Positions 38,101 to 51,154 are shown, counted from the first letter of the stretch. The stretch is 64,000 nucleotides of DNA from Strix aluco (GCF_031877795.1 NC_133943.1:11215001-11279000), one strand, 5' to 3'. The notes: a model not told the origin generated them from the letters alone. Numbers and translations: made by a program.

Positions 38101-39762
38101 GTGTAGAGGGAGTCAGCCGTACCCTGGCCTCAAGGTGACTTGTTTAGCAATGTGAAATGAAGATAGTGGTCAGATGTTGGGGAAATGCTAATGGCCGGGA
38201 ACAGCTCATGTCAAGCTGAATAAATCCCTTGCTCTCTGTTCTGAAACACAATGGCACATGAATGACTAAGCAATTCTGATAACAATTCAATAGACAAATG
38301 TCAGCTTGCTTTGATTAAACATTACTTCTGGAGCTGTTTCAGGGCAGCTAAAGACACATCAGCCTGTCTTGCTCATTCCAGCCCTCCCAGCAACCCAGCC
38401 AGGGCAGAGACATTTATTTCACAACTATAACTGATTTCTTTTTCCAAAGCAATTGGAACTCTTGTAACATCTGAACTAAGTCTAGATTTATGCAAGCACA
38501 GCTGGGGAAAAAAGAAAAAGTAAAATAGCCCCTCTCTATTTTAAGAACTCAGTTTCACTGTCACTTCTCCCTTGCTACATCACAGTTATCCCTTAGCACA
38601 GTAATAACACAGTCCAGTTTGGAGATATAGGTGGAACCGAGCCATGTAATTACCACATTTCCACATATATTCTTGTGTATTTGCAGTGCTGAAATAACAC
38701 TCCCCTAGCGCAGGGTTAGTCCAAACAAACAGTTCAATTTAGGAATGTGGCTAAAGCATGCAGCTAGGCTTTTACACGGTGCAGGTCTAACCCAGTTTTT
38801 AATTACGTCCATATCTGTGCTGTAGGTTCGTCCTTTAAAAATGACAACCAGTTCTTTTATTTTTGCAGAGAACATTTTCATGAGCAGCTTTTCCCAATTT
38901 GAACCTTCTACCTTGCCACCCCCCAAATCAGTTTTGAATGATGAAAGGAATAACCTCATACGCACACATGGGCTTATACCCTTGTCTTCAGTCAGTTGTG
39001 AAATAAGCTGCTCAGCACTGCATCCGTAATGGGGACTGCAGTGCAGATGGCAAAAGCGTAGTCACAACTCGTGCTGTGCCTCCGCCAATAGAGGTGTATA
39101 GTGCAAGCAGAGCGGCTCAAAGAAGCGTAACACCCCGGCTGCTACTCCTGGAGCGTTTTCACCTTTCTATCTATAGAAGAAGCTATAAGGGGTAACAATA
39201 ACATGGAATGATGTCTGGAAGATCCTGAGTGAAATACTGTCTGCACTGCAGTCTGTGGGAATGAGGATTTCACCCCGTGATCACAGCTAGGCTGTGTTTC
39301 AGTGATGTTTACTGCTTTGTTGTTGAAAGAACACAAGGGAAAAAAAAAGCATGAATCTACACATCTGCCCTACTGATCTGTTGATCACTAAGAAGGAAAA
39401 TCATTCTTTGCAAATGTCCACAGCTACCATCAGTCCCAGAGGCCTCATTGCTGCATTTGACCATAGTCTAGAACAGTGAGTGATAATGTTATTTCTCTAA
39501 TTCCACTCTCAAGAAAGCCCCTTGGCTGCTTTCCATTCTCCTGGGCTGAGAATGAGCATGTGGAAGCAATCTGCCCTTTTATACACACAATCCACATCTA
39601 CAAGAGTAGTCTTCAAGTCTGTGCTACCTGGGTTATTGTGAACTGAGGCTATTTCTTTGGATGTGGTAATTGGCAGATGCTGTGTCCTACAGGCAGAAGT
39701 CTCAGAGGAGATATCTACAGTGAGTACACACAAAAAATTCATAGGGACAATGACTGCACATT

Positions 39763-39788
39763 TGTGTATATGTGTATGTACACGCACA
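39763..39788. repeat. Alternating purine/pyrimidine tract, Z-DNA-prone
   Basis: About 26 bases alternate strictly between pyrimidine and purine, mostly TG, TA and CA steps, ending in ACACGCACA. Such tracts can adopt left-handed DNA under negative supercoiling. This copy has several weaker TA steps. It may simply be a decayed CA/TG microsatellite. Confidence 0.6.
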
Positions 39789-40791
39789 GCAAGTAACTAG
39801 AAGATGGAAGAGTCCTGCTTGCTCCTAGCTGCAAAGGGGAATTCTCGACTGATTTTTGCAGCTCCCATTTGATAGCACAAAGCCATTTTGCAAAATCACC
39901 AGGTCGGCCCTTATAGCTTTGTTGTTTTCAATATTCTTTGAGAGTTTCCTCTGATGCCTGATTTGCTTTATTAGAGAAACCTACTCAAAGGGATTTGTGT
40001 GCATGCTCAGCTTGATTTGTGAACTCCAACAGGAGGGGCAGCCAGTAAAATTAATGAGGTTCTGGGCAAATGATTGCACATGCAGACCCACAGACATAAA
40101 GCATTAACTGACTGTCTAATTAACAAAGGCCACGTGCCCGATTAAGCATGCAAACGCTGCTGCTTATACACACACATTGACACACATTAATGTCTCAGTG
40201 AGGATACATTTGCAAGTGTCTGTTTGGAACGATGATGAAGCACGCAACCTGCTTCCATAAACACTTTTCAGTATGCAGAAAATACATACATGAAATAATC
40301 TGCTGCCCATTTCTGTAATGAGCACAAATTCTTTCTGGAAAGCAACACAGCAGGTCTCCAGGCTCATGCGGGCGCTGCTTTAAAACCACCTTCTAGAAGG
40401 GGGCAAACGAAGGATAACAAGGCCTTGAAAGAAAAGTTTTAACTCTATTTTAGTCATCTTGCAGTTGCAAGTGAAGGGCTGCTTTCATGTTACGACAACG
40501 TTACACAAGGTGATAAAAGGTCAGGGGCATATGGTCCTATGCTAAGTTCTTATCACGTAACACCCTCTGGGTCTTCATCTCCTTCTTGATTAAAGCTCAA
40601 GTTTTTAAATTCACAGCCATAAAATTAAGAAAAAAAGAGAAAACCAAAATCTAACACATCCAACAAACAAGAGCTAGAAATAGCAATGTCTCCGAGGTAG
40701 CGGTTACAGTACAGGATACCTGTTCTGTATCAGTTCACTTAACTCAATTAATGGTGCTGCCAGATCACATCATTTTGGGACACTGATATGA

Positions 40792-41127
40792 TCACTCAGC
40801 GGGGAAGGCAAAGTCCTGGAAAGCTAGTAGCAATCTCAGGGTGCCAGAGAAGAAATTTTCGGTACCAGCTGCAGACCCATGCCTGTCGTTCAGCAGGGTC
40901 ACCGCTGCACAGACCAGCAGCCAGCCTGCAAAGGGTATTCCCAAGAGTGCTATAAAGGTCAGACGGTATAAGAGTGCTGCGAAGGATCCTGGTCTGCGTG
41001 AAACAGGGAGGTCATGTGAACTTCTCCTCACATCTAATGACCAAATCCTGCCCTCTGCTCCTCTCTGTGCACCTCTGCTATCTGCAGCAGGAATTGCACA
41101 GAAGGTATCTGAGCCTTCACTTTGCAT
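40792..41127 (-). other. Open frame with a hydrophobic segment, status unclear
   Basis: This 111-codon minus-strand frame contains, around codons 51-79, the hydrophobic stretch LYRLTFIALLGIPFAGWLLV followed by CAAVTLLND. It looks like a transmembrane helix ending in polar residues. Possible splice acceptors read on the minus strand are a weak pyrimidine-rich CTGTTTCACGCAG and a later CCTTCGCAG. Possible donors are GCAGCG|GTGACC and GCTG|GTACCG. The local DNA has several CpGs in AT-rich surroundings. I do not recognise the protein, and hydrophobic chance frames are not rare, so this is most likely non-coding. Confidence 0.12.
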
Positions 41128-42682
41128 TTGCTGTGGCTGGTGGGTTCACTGAACTGAAGCTCAGGGTTTCCCTCAAGCCCGTCACTCAGCCCTACTCCCC
41201 CTAAATGCTCAGAAACTCAGTTTCTCCAAGGAGCCAGGGGAGGTCAAGGGGGGTGTTAGAAAAACTAGTTATGTCTGCGGTGTGTTTCCTTGCTGCTGGA
41301 AGATCTCCAAAGACATTTCAGGTGCTGATGAGACCTTCCAGCACATCCATTTTAGAGTCTGCAGCTTCCCTTCCTTCCTGCATTATTTACCATAAAATCC
41401 CAAGCTGCTTAAAGGACTGTTGCAAGCTATTTTCTGAATCATCCTTTCCTCTCTGTGCTGTTTCATGTAATAATCTCTCCAAAATCTATTTTGGGAGTGG
41501 TGTTTTGCAGCAGAGGGTTGTTTTGTTTGTTTTCTCCAACTGTTTTGTGGCAGACATAGAAAGTTGGTTCGTTATTGTAAAGTTGCTGACAAGGACAGGG
41601 TTACAGATCCTGTGTCCTGACAGCCTCGCCTTGCTCGACTGTCCTCTCTGGAGTAGGGACACAGAGGCTCAGAACGACAAGTGCAAGGCTATGCCCATTA
41701 ATTTGTTGCTGCAGAGCTGCTCCTGATTATCAGAGCTTCAGGCAAGGGTTTGTTTTTAGAGTTGCTTGGGGATGGCAGGTCATATTGATTTCTTAGAGCA
41801 AGGTCCCTGATAAAGGTTTGGATTCCTGAATTATACTATACAGAGTATCTTGGCAGTCTGACTATTAAAGGAAAAAGAGCGTGGACTTTGCCAGCAGCTG
41901 TGTTAGAGAACGGAAAAAAAATTAAAAATAAAACAGGAGGTATACTTTGAGCTGACCAAATTTGAAAATGCTTTTTTCAGAAACACCCAGAAATCCTGAG
42001 TCTTTATACTTCAGGCCTTATCCTGGAACGGAAGACACATTTTGCATCAGAGACTACACTTAATTTGCTACCCAAACGCAAAGTTTCTCAACCACCCAAC
42101 ATTCACGTTAGCTTATTATTTCATATTTAGCTGCCCTGCTCTTGCCCCGAGAGCATCTGACTGGGAAGGGCTTGCACTTCCATGCCATACGTTCAAAGCT
42201 GGAGTGCTTCTCCTGCTTCAGCAGTTTTTGGCAGTTCAGTGCAGTTCTCAGCTTTGAAGCATAATTGCCCAACTACAGCAGTGTCTCCGGTCTCCAAAGG
42301 CCAAAAGGAGAAAGAGAAAGGAGGGAGGTGGGAGGACAGCTGAGGATAGCACATTTCAGATGTGGGATACAATTATTTCTTTTTTGGAGGCCTATTTCTG
42401 GATACTGCCAGAGAACTGGACAGCTAAAACAAGAAAGCAAATATAAAATGAAAGATCACATTAGAAAGCACACACACCCAGACACCATAGCAGGCAAGAG
42501 CTGGGGGACCTGTGTAATCAGAGCTATAATGATTCCATAATTTCACATCCAAACATAATTAGTTGAGGTACGTTCTTTGACAGCTAGAGATTTGCAAAAT
42601 TAGGGTCAAGCAGGTTCATTTTTTTAATTGCTCTCATTTCCCCCCTCTGTGTTGTTTCTTGTCGCTTTATAGCCTCCTCCGT

Positions 42683-42740
42683 GGGCCAAATTCATCCCTG
42701 GGGTAACCCCCTTTTAAAAAAATCTCCATGAATTTGATCC
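42683..42740. mobile_element. Short palindromic MITE-like element
   Basis: It starts with GGGCCAAATTCATCCCTGGG and GTAACCCCC and ends with ATGAATTTGATCC. The last 13 bases reverse-complement to GGATCAAATTCAT, matching 11 of the first 13. The pattern GGGCCAAATTCATCCCTGGTGTAA is one I know as a widespread non-autonomous DNA transposon end in sauropsid genomes. The element is about 58 bp and has lost its central symmetry. The family name is not assigned. Confidence 0.5.
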
Positions 42741-42744
42741 TTTG

Positions 42745-45700
42745 TACCTTGGAAGCATGGAAACATGGCAGCAAATAGCTTTCTGCCTGCGTGACTGGCC
42801 TGTCACGTGTCTCGGCACATCTGAAGGACTGTGTGTTCAGCTTGCCAGCCGTTAACAACCCAATTCCCTGAAAAAAAAATCAAACTGTAGGCTGGTCCCT
42901 GCTTCATACATTATTGCTGTCAACTGCAGCAACAGCAGATAGTAGGAAACCAGCCTGCCTAATTCCAGTGAGATTAGTGCCCTCAGTTTCAGATGGCAGC
43001 AGAATGTGCAAGGGGTGATTTAAATATGCAGCCAGATTTCATTAACTAGTTTGATTCCACCTAACTGAACAAGCCAGGACAAAAAGCCCTCTGTGTTCAG
43101 ACATCCTGTAAAACGGTCTCTCTCAAAGATGATGCTCACTCGGTTTAGGCATATCAAACATTTGAATTGTTTATACATTTGCTCACACAGTACTTACTTG
43201 ATGACCCTCATTTATCTGAAGCAGAACTGTATCATCCACAGTCTAGCAAAAGACTTAAAGTTCCCATGATTCCCCAAAACATGCATCACTCACACTTACT
43301 CTATCCCTGGGAAGTGAATAACAGCAACTCCACTAAATAGAGCCCAGGTCTGTGCAAACAGCTCCCCAGTCAGAAGTCACAGCCCAGGTTGGGGCTAGTG
43401 GAGCTAAATTAACTGGCCAGGAGTGTAGTTTACAGCTGAGAAGAACAAAGCCGACAGCCCCAGCACAGCCAGAAAATTAAAAAGTCCCAAAGATGCATCC
43501 AGCCACATGTTGCATTGCTGGCACTGTTTGTACATGCCTCCCTAGGCACTCTGCACTGCAAATACAACGGCTGGAAATTAACGGGGGCATAAATGGTGTG
43601 CACACACGTACAGGTACAAGTTTTCTGCCCCTGCATTAATTTCATAACTGGGCCACAGGCAGAAGTACCAAGTGATAGAAACTTTACATCAACACACCCA
43701 CGTGCAGCTAACATTTCTGTGGGTATTACTTTTACATGTTTTATGAGTTTGGGGAGGTTTTTGTTTAGGAAAAACAAAAAAACAGGAGATGTGAATTTTT
43801 CTGGTAGATGTTCTGTGTCATTTTTGCACTCCAAATACTTTCAGTGATTGATTTGGCTATCTGAGGCCGCAGTAAAGCCTCAGGTAGTTTGTGAGGAAGT
43901 GCATATGGGTCACATGAGGTGTGATGGGGGGAGCATATATTTGTGCAGCACACAATGCTTTGGCATAAATTAATATTTATATAATCTATAAATATGCTAA
44001 TTTTATATGTGAATCTTTTGTCCTCCAAAACAGCAGAGTCCTTCACAACACACGAGAAACACAGCTACTTAAAGGATACAGCAACTCAAACAAAATGACA
44101 AACTGAAATTTATGGCAAGGTCACCAGGACACAAGTTCTACTCTTTGAAAAGATGTAATGATCTGTAGTGTCAACACTGATTGCCATTTTATATCATCAT
44201 TCATAAAACACCCTTTATTCAAAGAACAGCCCCATGAAAGGAGGATCAGTGGCAATGACCCTACAGAAATTTTAATGCTACTGTTAGATGTCTTGAATTT
44301 GAAGCTGTCCCATAAAACCAGAAAATACATGGGCACCAAATGGAAGATTTGTCTTAGAGGACCTAAGGAAAAGGCATTCCATATCCAGGCCAGTGCCCAG
44401 GTTTGGGGTGGCTATGTACAATTTGTCCCTTCTCCAACCCATGACCTTTCAGTGATGGAGAACCCAGCAGCTCCAGAGCTCCTGAGTCCTGCCACAGATG
44501 CATGCACACAAAAGCCAGACCTTTATACCCTGCCATTGCTGAAGGGCCACTTTTTCAAGCTGTTGCTTTAGTTAGATTAACAGCAGCACCCTGCACTGGT
44601 TCATCTGTAGGACACCTTCCTCAAGTTGTAAGGACTGAAGATCCCTCAAACATTGTTGGGTTTAATGAAAGCTTCAATTCACCACAAAATCATGGTACGG
44701 CCACTTTCACCTGGGGGATATTCCACCCTGAACTGCCCCCCACACCCACTCTACGTGCTTATGGGTACCCAGTACAGCTTTTGAAGGCTGATACAGAACA
44801 TAATGACATGGATCTGAATCAAGATCAAAGTATAGGTGTTTCCTCAAGCCAAACCAACAGGACCAGGTTTTAGCAGCTGAGTCCCAACTACTACCCTAGG
44901 AACTTACAGCAGCATTGCCAGGCCATTTTGTAGGCTGGCGAGGGAGGTCACTATCTGTTCCATTAACAGAAGTGAGGAGCCATCCACTGACATCCCATTT
45001 TAGAGGGAAACAAGATAAACTCCATTAAAAAGGAATCTAGGATGCCAAGGGACAAGCTGAAAAGACATTATACAGTCTGGCAGCAAAGGCAACAGAGTTC
45101 CAAAAAAACAAATCACGTTAAAGCATATGCAGCCCCAGCGAGGACACCTGAAGTTTGCACATATGGCTGCTCCGCTGGGACAGGCCTGTCTGCTGCAGGC
45201 GTGTAAATCAAAGCGTTTGCATCTCATTACCCAGGCTGGGAGACATCAGTCAGGGCTGGGATGAGTGGCTGAGATTCCCCCAACGCTGTAATGGGGTGAC
45301 AGTTTGGCAGCATCAGCAGTTAGATTGGCCTTTATCCTTCACAGATGTTGCTGTGCTAAGGACGAGGAGGTGTTTATTTTACAGGATGATGGTGTCTTGG
45401 CCTATGGCACACAGCCAAACAGCCCAAGGTCAGCTTTCCATATATTGTAGGGTTTCTTTGGCATCCCTCCCAAGCAGCTACGGCATTCTTGGTTGCAGCA
45501 CTGGTGAGGCAGGAGGGGAGGTGGCGAGCGTCCCTATGAGGGGAATCCTCCAAGTTTGCAATGCCCAGGGTCTGCACAGCCCAAGGCAGTGACACTGGAG
45601 CTCCTCAGAGCTTACATATCCAGATGGCAGCTGTGGATCAGATGCTTTAGGTGCAATAAAAGAGGAAATGTCATGTTAATATTCTCACTTCTCTTCTTGT

Positions 45701-45860
45701 CATAACACCATTCATCTCCACTGATCCCACTTCAGCTGCAACTAGATTGGGGTGTGTGCACTGAAGTCCACCTGGGGAAGCCTTGGAAAAGAGTATTTCC
45801 AATCCACTAAAGAGATTCTTCTCTCCATGTGTGCTACAAAGCCATAAAAATGTTTCTTTA
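42745..45860. other. Non-coding DNA, no gene seen
   Basis: AT-rich overall, with an especially AT-rich segment at about 43960-44015. Overlapping plus-strand frames at 44158-44571 and 44502-44873 and one at 45155-45592 are the longest; they carry no motif I recognise. A 17-base alternating purine/pyrimidine tract lies at 43596-43612. Confidence 0.55.
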
Positions 45861-45864
45861 ATAA

Positions 45865-45935
45865 GGGCCAAATCTTTTGTCACTTTTATCTGTGTCAATA
45901 TGGAGTAACTGCACTGAAGTTGAGTTCCTAGTAGT
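45865..45935. mobile_element. Degraded MITE-like fragment
   Basis: GGGCCAAATCTTTTGTCACT followed by TCTGTGTCAATATGGAGTAA and CTGCACTGAAGTTGA follows the sauropsid repeat pattern 'gggccaaatcctg...tgtaaatctggagtaa...ctccattgaagtcaa'. The second inverted end is not recognisable, so this is probably one arm of the palindrome. It shares its GGGCCAAAT end with the element at 42683. Confidence 0.4.
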
Positions 45936-45939
45936 ATTA

Positions 45940-48900
45940 ATTTCTAGAACTGTCAACTCACTATTGGAAAATTTTCTGAGTATTCAGAGTTAACAGCTCT
46001 CATGGTTTCCAGTGGTGCAAATTAAATTCGAATCTGGCTTAAAATTAAGACAGAGAACAGAGGAGGATCAAAAAGAGCTTGGCACATCTCTGCCTTCATG
46101 GAAAAGCTCTGACTATGAGATTTCCTATTTCTAGTTTGGGGGAAATTTTGAAAGGATACTGCTCTAAGTGATGGCTTTCCATTTGCATTGCACTTTCTTA
46201 CACACAGCCCACAGAACCCATTACTCCTTAAACAGTACACATGGAGCTCCTGAATGCTGCAATACAGAGGTCCCTGTTTGCTCACTTTAGACGCTGCATT
46301 AAACAGCGTTCCCCAGTATCTGCCACTGCCCATTTTACACTAACTCTTGATAAAATCAGCTCTCAGACTCTGAGTTTCTGTCACAGTCTGCGATGACCTG
46401 ATACCGTGACCACTAAGGAGACATACCTAGAAATCCTCACCTTGAAAGTCATGCTGAGTTCATTGCATTTAAACAATAGGAAATATAAATACTGCAGGAA
46501 GTACTGAAGCAAACAGCACCTTATTATTCCAGAGAGGCAAGCATTAGGGAAAAATAGTTTAAAATACAAATTAGCTTTATGTACCTTTGAACAGGAATAT
46601 CCTCACCTTCAAATTCACCCCACCGCCTCCAAGCTTTAGTGGGGATTGATAGTCCTGTGTGCCAAGATAGATCGAACACTAATTTTAATCACATCTTACA
46701 ACCACACCGTCCCAGGTGCTTTGCATGACAAATCAACCAAGGGAGCAAAATGAGAGAAAATTGTGATGCAGAGCTGCAACATGAGGAATAGATTCGTGCT
46801 TAGGATCCAAAGCCCTCATAGGAAAGAGTGATCTCAAAAGGCAGAAGTAAGGAAGAAAGGAAAAGCTGTAAGAGACAGGGCTGGAGCAGAGCTGGAGAGC
46901 TGACAAGATGGAGAGAAACAAGAAGGGAACATTTTGTAAAATGGATTAAGCTGTAGGAGCTGAAAGCACTAGAGGGAAAGGCTTGGGGCAAAGCGAGGGC
47001 ACTCAAGGACACTGCAGCAGAACTTGCAAGTGCTTGAAGCTTGCGCTGAACTTTGTGTTCCCGGCTGCCTGTTTTGGAGTGTGTTCTGGGGATGCCTCCT
47101 CTTGGGAGCTCGCCTGCTGGAAGAAGGTTACGAAGCCACAGCTCGGCAATGCTTATGTTGTAGCATGACAGCGGTGCATAGGCATGCTATGACGCAGCAT
47201 CTCTATATGGCGTTGAAAAGTCATGCTGGGGTAAAGGGATGGGATTTGCAGGTTTTGCAACTCCAGGGACCCTTTGTGGCCTGCAACAGTAGCCACTCAG
47301 TGCATGTGAAATTCAGCTGTTTCCTTCTGCAGAGGACTGGAGCAGTTTCCTCAGGTCTGTTCCATGTGTTGCTCAATTCTACCCCAATCTGCAAACTCCC
47401 TTGAGCTGGGATTTGAATCTGCTTTGCGCACAATAAATCTCAGCCAAAAAAGAAGCCTCATATGGTTTGCCCAAATCTGTTCAGGGATCCCAGAGGTCAT
47501 TACAAAAGTTAGTAAATATTAACAAACTCTCTTTCAAGACAGCATGTACAGTCAGTCTGTGAGACCTGGAAAGTTTCTTCTTCTCCATCATACAAAGTGA
47601 GGGGCTGTGTTTGTCAAGTCGATGCTGGGATGTGGCGGGGGACCCCAGGAGCAAGCTGGAGTGCGTGCTCATTAACACAGCCTGCCAAGAGTAGGGGGTG
47701 CTGAACGGCTCTCCAGCTATTTGCCAGCACAGCACGCTTGACTCTCCATTTCTGCATAATCCTGCATGCCAGAGGCAGCTGGGCAGTGTCTTGAGCACAG
47801 GGTCATGAAGGGAGAGAGAAGTTGTTGGGCTGAGCTGCAAGAGGCAGCACTAGCAGAGGGGGAAGGCAAGACAGGAGCCAACCATGTGAGTCGCACAGTT
47901 GGTGCGGGAATGCCAACAGTTATGTCCCATGCAGTGTGGGAACATGCTGCTTTGTCATGGAGTGAGAGATTCCCCAAGTGTGCCTCTGACTGAACATTCA
48001 GCATGTAAGTACAGGATATGTTTTCATTCTGGGGATGGGCTACAGTAGGGTATAGATAGGCTGGAGGAGAGAGGAGGTGGGGCAGGTTCATGGGAGAAGC
48101 AGAACAAGCCCAAGTTACCCTGTGATCCTGCAGACCAGACCCCCCCCAGGCCACTGAATCAGGGCTGCAAGATGGGATAGACAAAAATTTGGACTGGAGG
48201 CCTATGAGGTCCAGCCACACATGAATAATAGAAATGCAAGTAGTTTGCCTCCCATCAACCCCAACAAGGAGGCGTCAAACCCAGTTAATCAGATTTAGTA
48301 ACATTTTAACCCAGATAGTCCCTAACATCAAGCATCTGGCAGGACCCATGTGTATCTGCCACCTTTGCCACAGAGCACAGGGAAAGCTCCTGTTTTGCAA
48401 CCTCAGTGCTCCCCTCCAAGGGCTCTACCTTTTGACTTGTGCTCCCAAACTCCATGTGAACCCTCGAGGGAGGTGGGCCAGAGGAAATCCAGGCTCACAC
48501 TTCTTGCACCTCTTTTCTGTGTGCATACACTGTTTACATTTTCCAGAAAGGAGCTAAAAGCTAGCAGCTTGTTTCTTAAGAAAGGACAAGGGGTGCCTCT
48601 TCAGTCAGCCAGCAGTGACCTGAGCTCCAGAGGATGGAAAGAAGGTGGCTGACACATCTGTACTGCTCATCACCTTATTAGAAGCAAACTGGCATTAACC
48701 TCACCCGTATGTAGGATGGACACAGATGCCAGGTCACAGAAAGTATGAGGGCTGTTTACAGTATAAATGTCAGAGTATCTCAGCCCTGCAGGATACACAA
48801 ATGGCTGCTGCTCCCACTCAGGTACAAACTGAAAATCCTGCAGAAGGGGTTCTGCCTCTTCTCCCCCTGCACCGCATGTGATCATCAAACCCTGCTCCTT

Positions 48901-50430
48901 TGACTCACTAAACTTACTTTCCCAAAATGATAAATCTCCCTCTAAGTAAATACCATTGAGAAACTTTCAGCCTTAGGAGAAGGATTTTGAGAGCACTGTG
49001 CTCAGATAAGCAATCTATACTGAATCCTAACTAGAACATCTCATGGGCACACTCGCGGTAATTATTATATAAGTAGTTTAATATGAGATTAAGTTCCTGT
49101 ATCCTTTGTACTTCACAGACAAAGTACAAGGCAAGGAAACAGAGGAGCTTTATAATTGTCTCATGTACCCACACATGACTGCTACTGCTGCTCAGTTCTT
49201 AAATAGCACAACACAAACCCTAAGTCAGAATTCCCTGTACACCCAATTCTTCCATTAATTTCTCTATGCAAGGAATGCAGGATTGGACACCATCACGCAG
49301 GGCCAAGCCAGTATCCTGCCCATGCTCTCTGCTTACTGGGAACCCCTTGAAGGGCTCAAACTGAAATCTGTTACTGTAATGAAGCAGATACTGTTGCTCA
49401 TGAAAACTAAGCCGCACAGACTGCTTTGTTTTAGTAGGGTTGCTAGGGAGCACTGGTTACTATTATTGATTTTTTTTTTTCAGGCCTCTGAACTATCAAA
49501 ACAAGTTATTCCACGTGCACTGGAAGTAATGAAGCCTGGTGCCCTATAGCTTTGTGTCCTTTGTCCCTAAACTTTTTTTTTTTCCAGTGCAATGTCCCCT
49601 CCCTCTCCCAAAAGCCAGGATCTCCCCTCCCACATCTCCCTTCTGCTTGGCAGAGCATGAGACAGCTGAAGCGATAGCTGGGTCACAACTAAAAACTTGT
49701 TTATTGGCTGGCTGGGAACTACAAACAGTGGCTGATTGCTAAATTCTGCCTATTTTGCTCTCACTGGGGGACTAATTTTGGACTTTCTCTACTATCCACT
49801 CATCAGTTTTCATAAAATTTGTAGGAACCTCATTCTCTTTGTGATTTGATGAGTCTAGCTGAAATCTGGCCAAAAGCTTTTTCTGAGGGGGAAAGGGAGC
49901 AGCGGATAGGCAGGCAGTCAAGCTGCACAATCTGGAAATCAGGCTGAAAGCACATATCAGTAAGGAGCTACCTAGATTTTGCAACCAGATACCCAGGAAA
50001 AAGAATATCTCATTAAGTCCCAGATACTCGGTATCATATTTGTAGCTGTATCTGATAATGATTCTTCTGACACAGACTATTTAATGAACACACCTAGGAC
50101 CTGGCAAGCCTGTCAGAACACTGATGTGATGAATATTCACACATCAGGATGTTGCAATTTAAATGACATAGATTCCATTAAAATGCCAGGGTCCAGAGTG
50201 CAAAAGCAAATGGAGAAGGTCGAGAAACCCAAGCCTTGAAGCTGGCCACTTGTTAATGGCAGCTTTGCACCTCTTTTACAAGACAGGAGAGTTAAGTAGC
50301 CTTCACTTTCTCAAGTTTTTCTTTTAAAAGGATCTTTTTGGGAAAATTTGTCATGGTTGCTAACAAACATTCAGCTGCACCAGCACTAGCAACACCGGGA
50401 GAGCGTAGGCGTGATGCACCTGTAAATATA
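45940..50430. other. Non-coding DNA, no gene seen
   Basis: This is unique sequence with polypyrimidine pieces near 49471-49480 and 49569-49583. The longest frames are 47717-48220 minus (167 codons) and 47481-47840 minus; neither resembles a known protein. No dispersed repeats or RNA genes are supported. Confidence 0.55.
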
Positions 50431-50437
50431 CTGCAAT

Positions 50438-50456
50438 CGTGTGTGTGTGCACGCGC
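50438..50456. repeat. Alternating purine/pyrimidine tract, Z-DNA-prone
   Basis: Nineteen bases of strict alternation, CGTGTGTGTGTGCACGCGC, with CG steps at both ends. CG and TG steps are the most favourable for left-handed DNA. The tract is a short TG microsatellite with CpG-rich edges, lying about 180 bp from the CR1 copy at 50635. Confidence 0.7.
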
Positions 50457-50634
50457 TAACAAGTATTTTTGAGCAAAGGATAGCACATGTGGGTGCACAG
50501 ACAGAGGCACAGGCAACAAGGGCAGCATGCCTGATCTACTTATGTGGTCACCTCTGCTACAGAGCATGTGATTAAATGTGGAAACAAGCATACTCAGCAG
50601 AAAGAAGGCCTATGCAAACACACATCACACACAG

Positions 50635-51148
50635 TCACAGAATCGCAAACTGGTTGAGGTTGGCAGGAACCTCTGGAGGTCATCTGGTCCAAGCCCCTGC
50701 TCAAGCAGGGCCACCCACAGCCGCCAGTTGCTCAAGACCATGTCCAGACAGCTTTTCAATATCTCCAAGGATGGAGAGTCTGCAAACTCTCTGGGCAATC
50801 TGCTCCAGTGCTTGGTCACCCCCACAACAAAGAAGTGTTTCCTGATGTAAAGACAGACCCTCTCGTGGTTTCAGTGTGTGCCCATTCCCTCTTCTCCTGC
50901 CACTGGGCACCACTGAAAAGAACCTAGCTCTGTCTTCTTTACACCCTCCCTTCAGGTATTTGTATACATTAGTGAGATCCCCTCTGAGCCTTCTCTTCAT
51001 GCTGAACAGTCCCAGCTCTCAGCTTCTCATAGGAGAGATGCTCTAGTCCCTTAATCATCTTAGTGGCCCTTTGCTGGACTCTCTGCAGTAGCTTCACATC
51101 TCTCTCGTCCTGGGGAGCCCAAAACTGAACACAATACTCCAGACATGC
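50635..51148 (-). mobile_element. CR1 LINE fragment, 5'-truncated
   Basis: This is a second dead CR1 copy, read on the minus strand, so its 3' end is at 50635 (TCACAGAATCGCAAACTGGT on the plus strand, the usual CR1 terminus). The minus strand encodes the ORF2 C-terminal tail in two frames. [18 protein letters not shown] comes from the frame of 50701-51000, and [18 protein letters not shown] from the frame of 50625-50825. They should be continuous, so a frameshift separates them. The plus-strand text AGCCCAAAACTGAACACAAT and ACTCCAGACATGC near 51117-51148 is the typical upstream segment, where the copy is truncated. The length of about 0.5 kb is normal for 5'-truncated CR1. Confidence 0.92.
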
Positions 51149-51154
51149 TTATGA

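Larger units (their letters stand above)
32101..42682. other. Non-coding DNA, no gene confirmed
   Basis: This is mixed AT-rich unique DNA with GC-richer pockets near 33.9-34.3, 35.7-36.2 and 37.0-37.5 kb. Frames of 160-173 codons (33804-34292 minus, 37082-37582 plus, 41205-41726 plus) look like chance. A TGTC run lies near 37662-37676, and alternating purine/pyrimidine tracts at 37683-37700 and 39763-39788. A small CpG cluster at 39056-39153 and a hydrophobic minus-strand frame at 40792-41127 are the only points that stand out. Confidence 0.55.

Noticed and set aside
41040..41100. GACCAAATCCTGCCC facing CAGCAGGAATTGC as another possible MITE
   Set aside because: The ends pair weakly and the inside does not follow the family pattern.
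41205..41726. 173-codon plus-strand open frame
   Set aside because: No known motif, no convincing start or splice signals, and the length is within chance for 64 kb read in six frames.
47717..48220. 167-codon minus-strand open frame
   Set aside because: Low-complexity Ser/Pro/Leu-rich text without a recognisable domain; competing frames overlap it.
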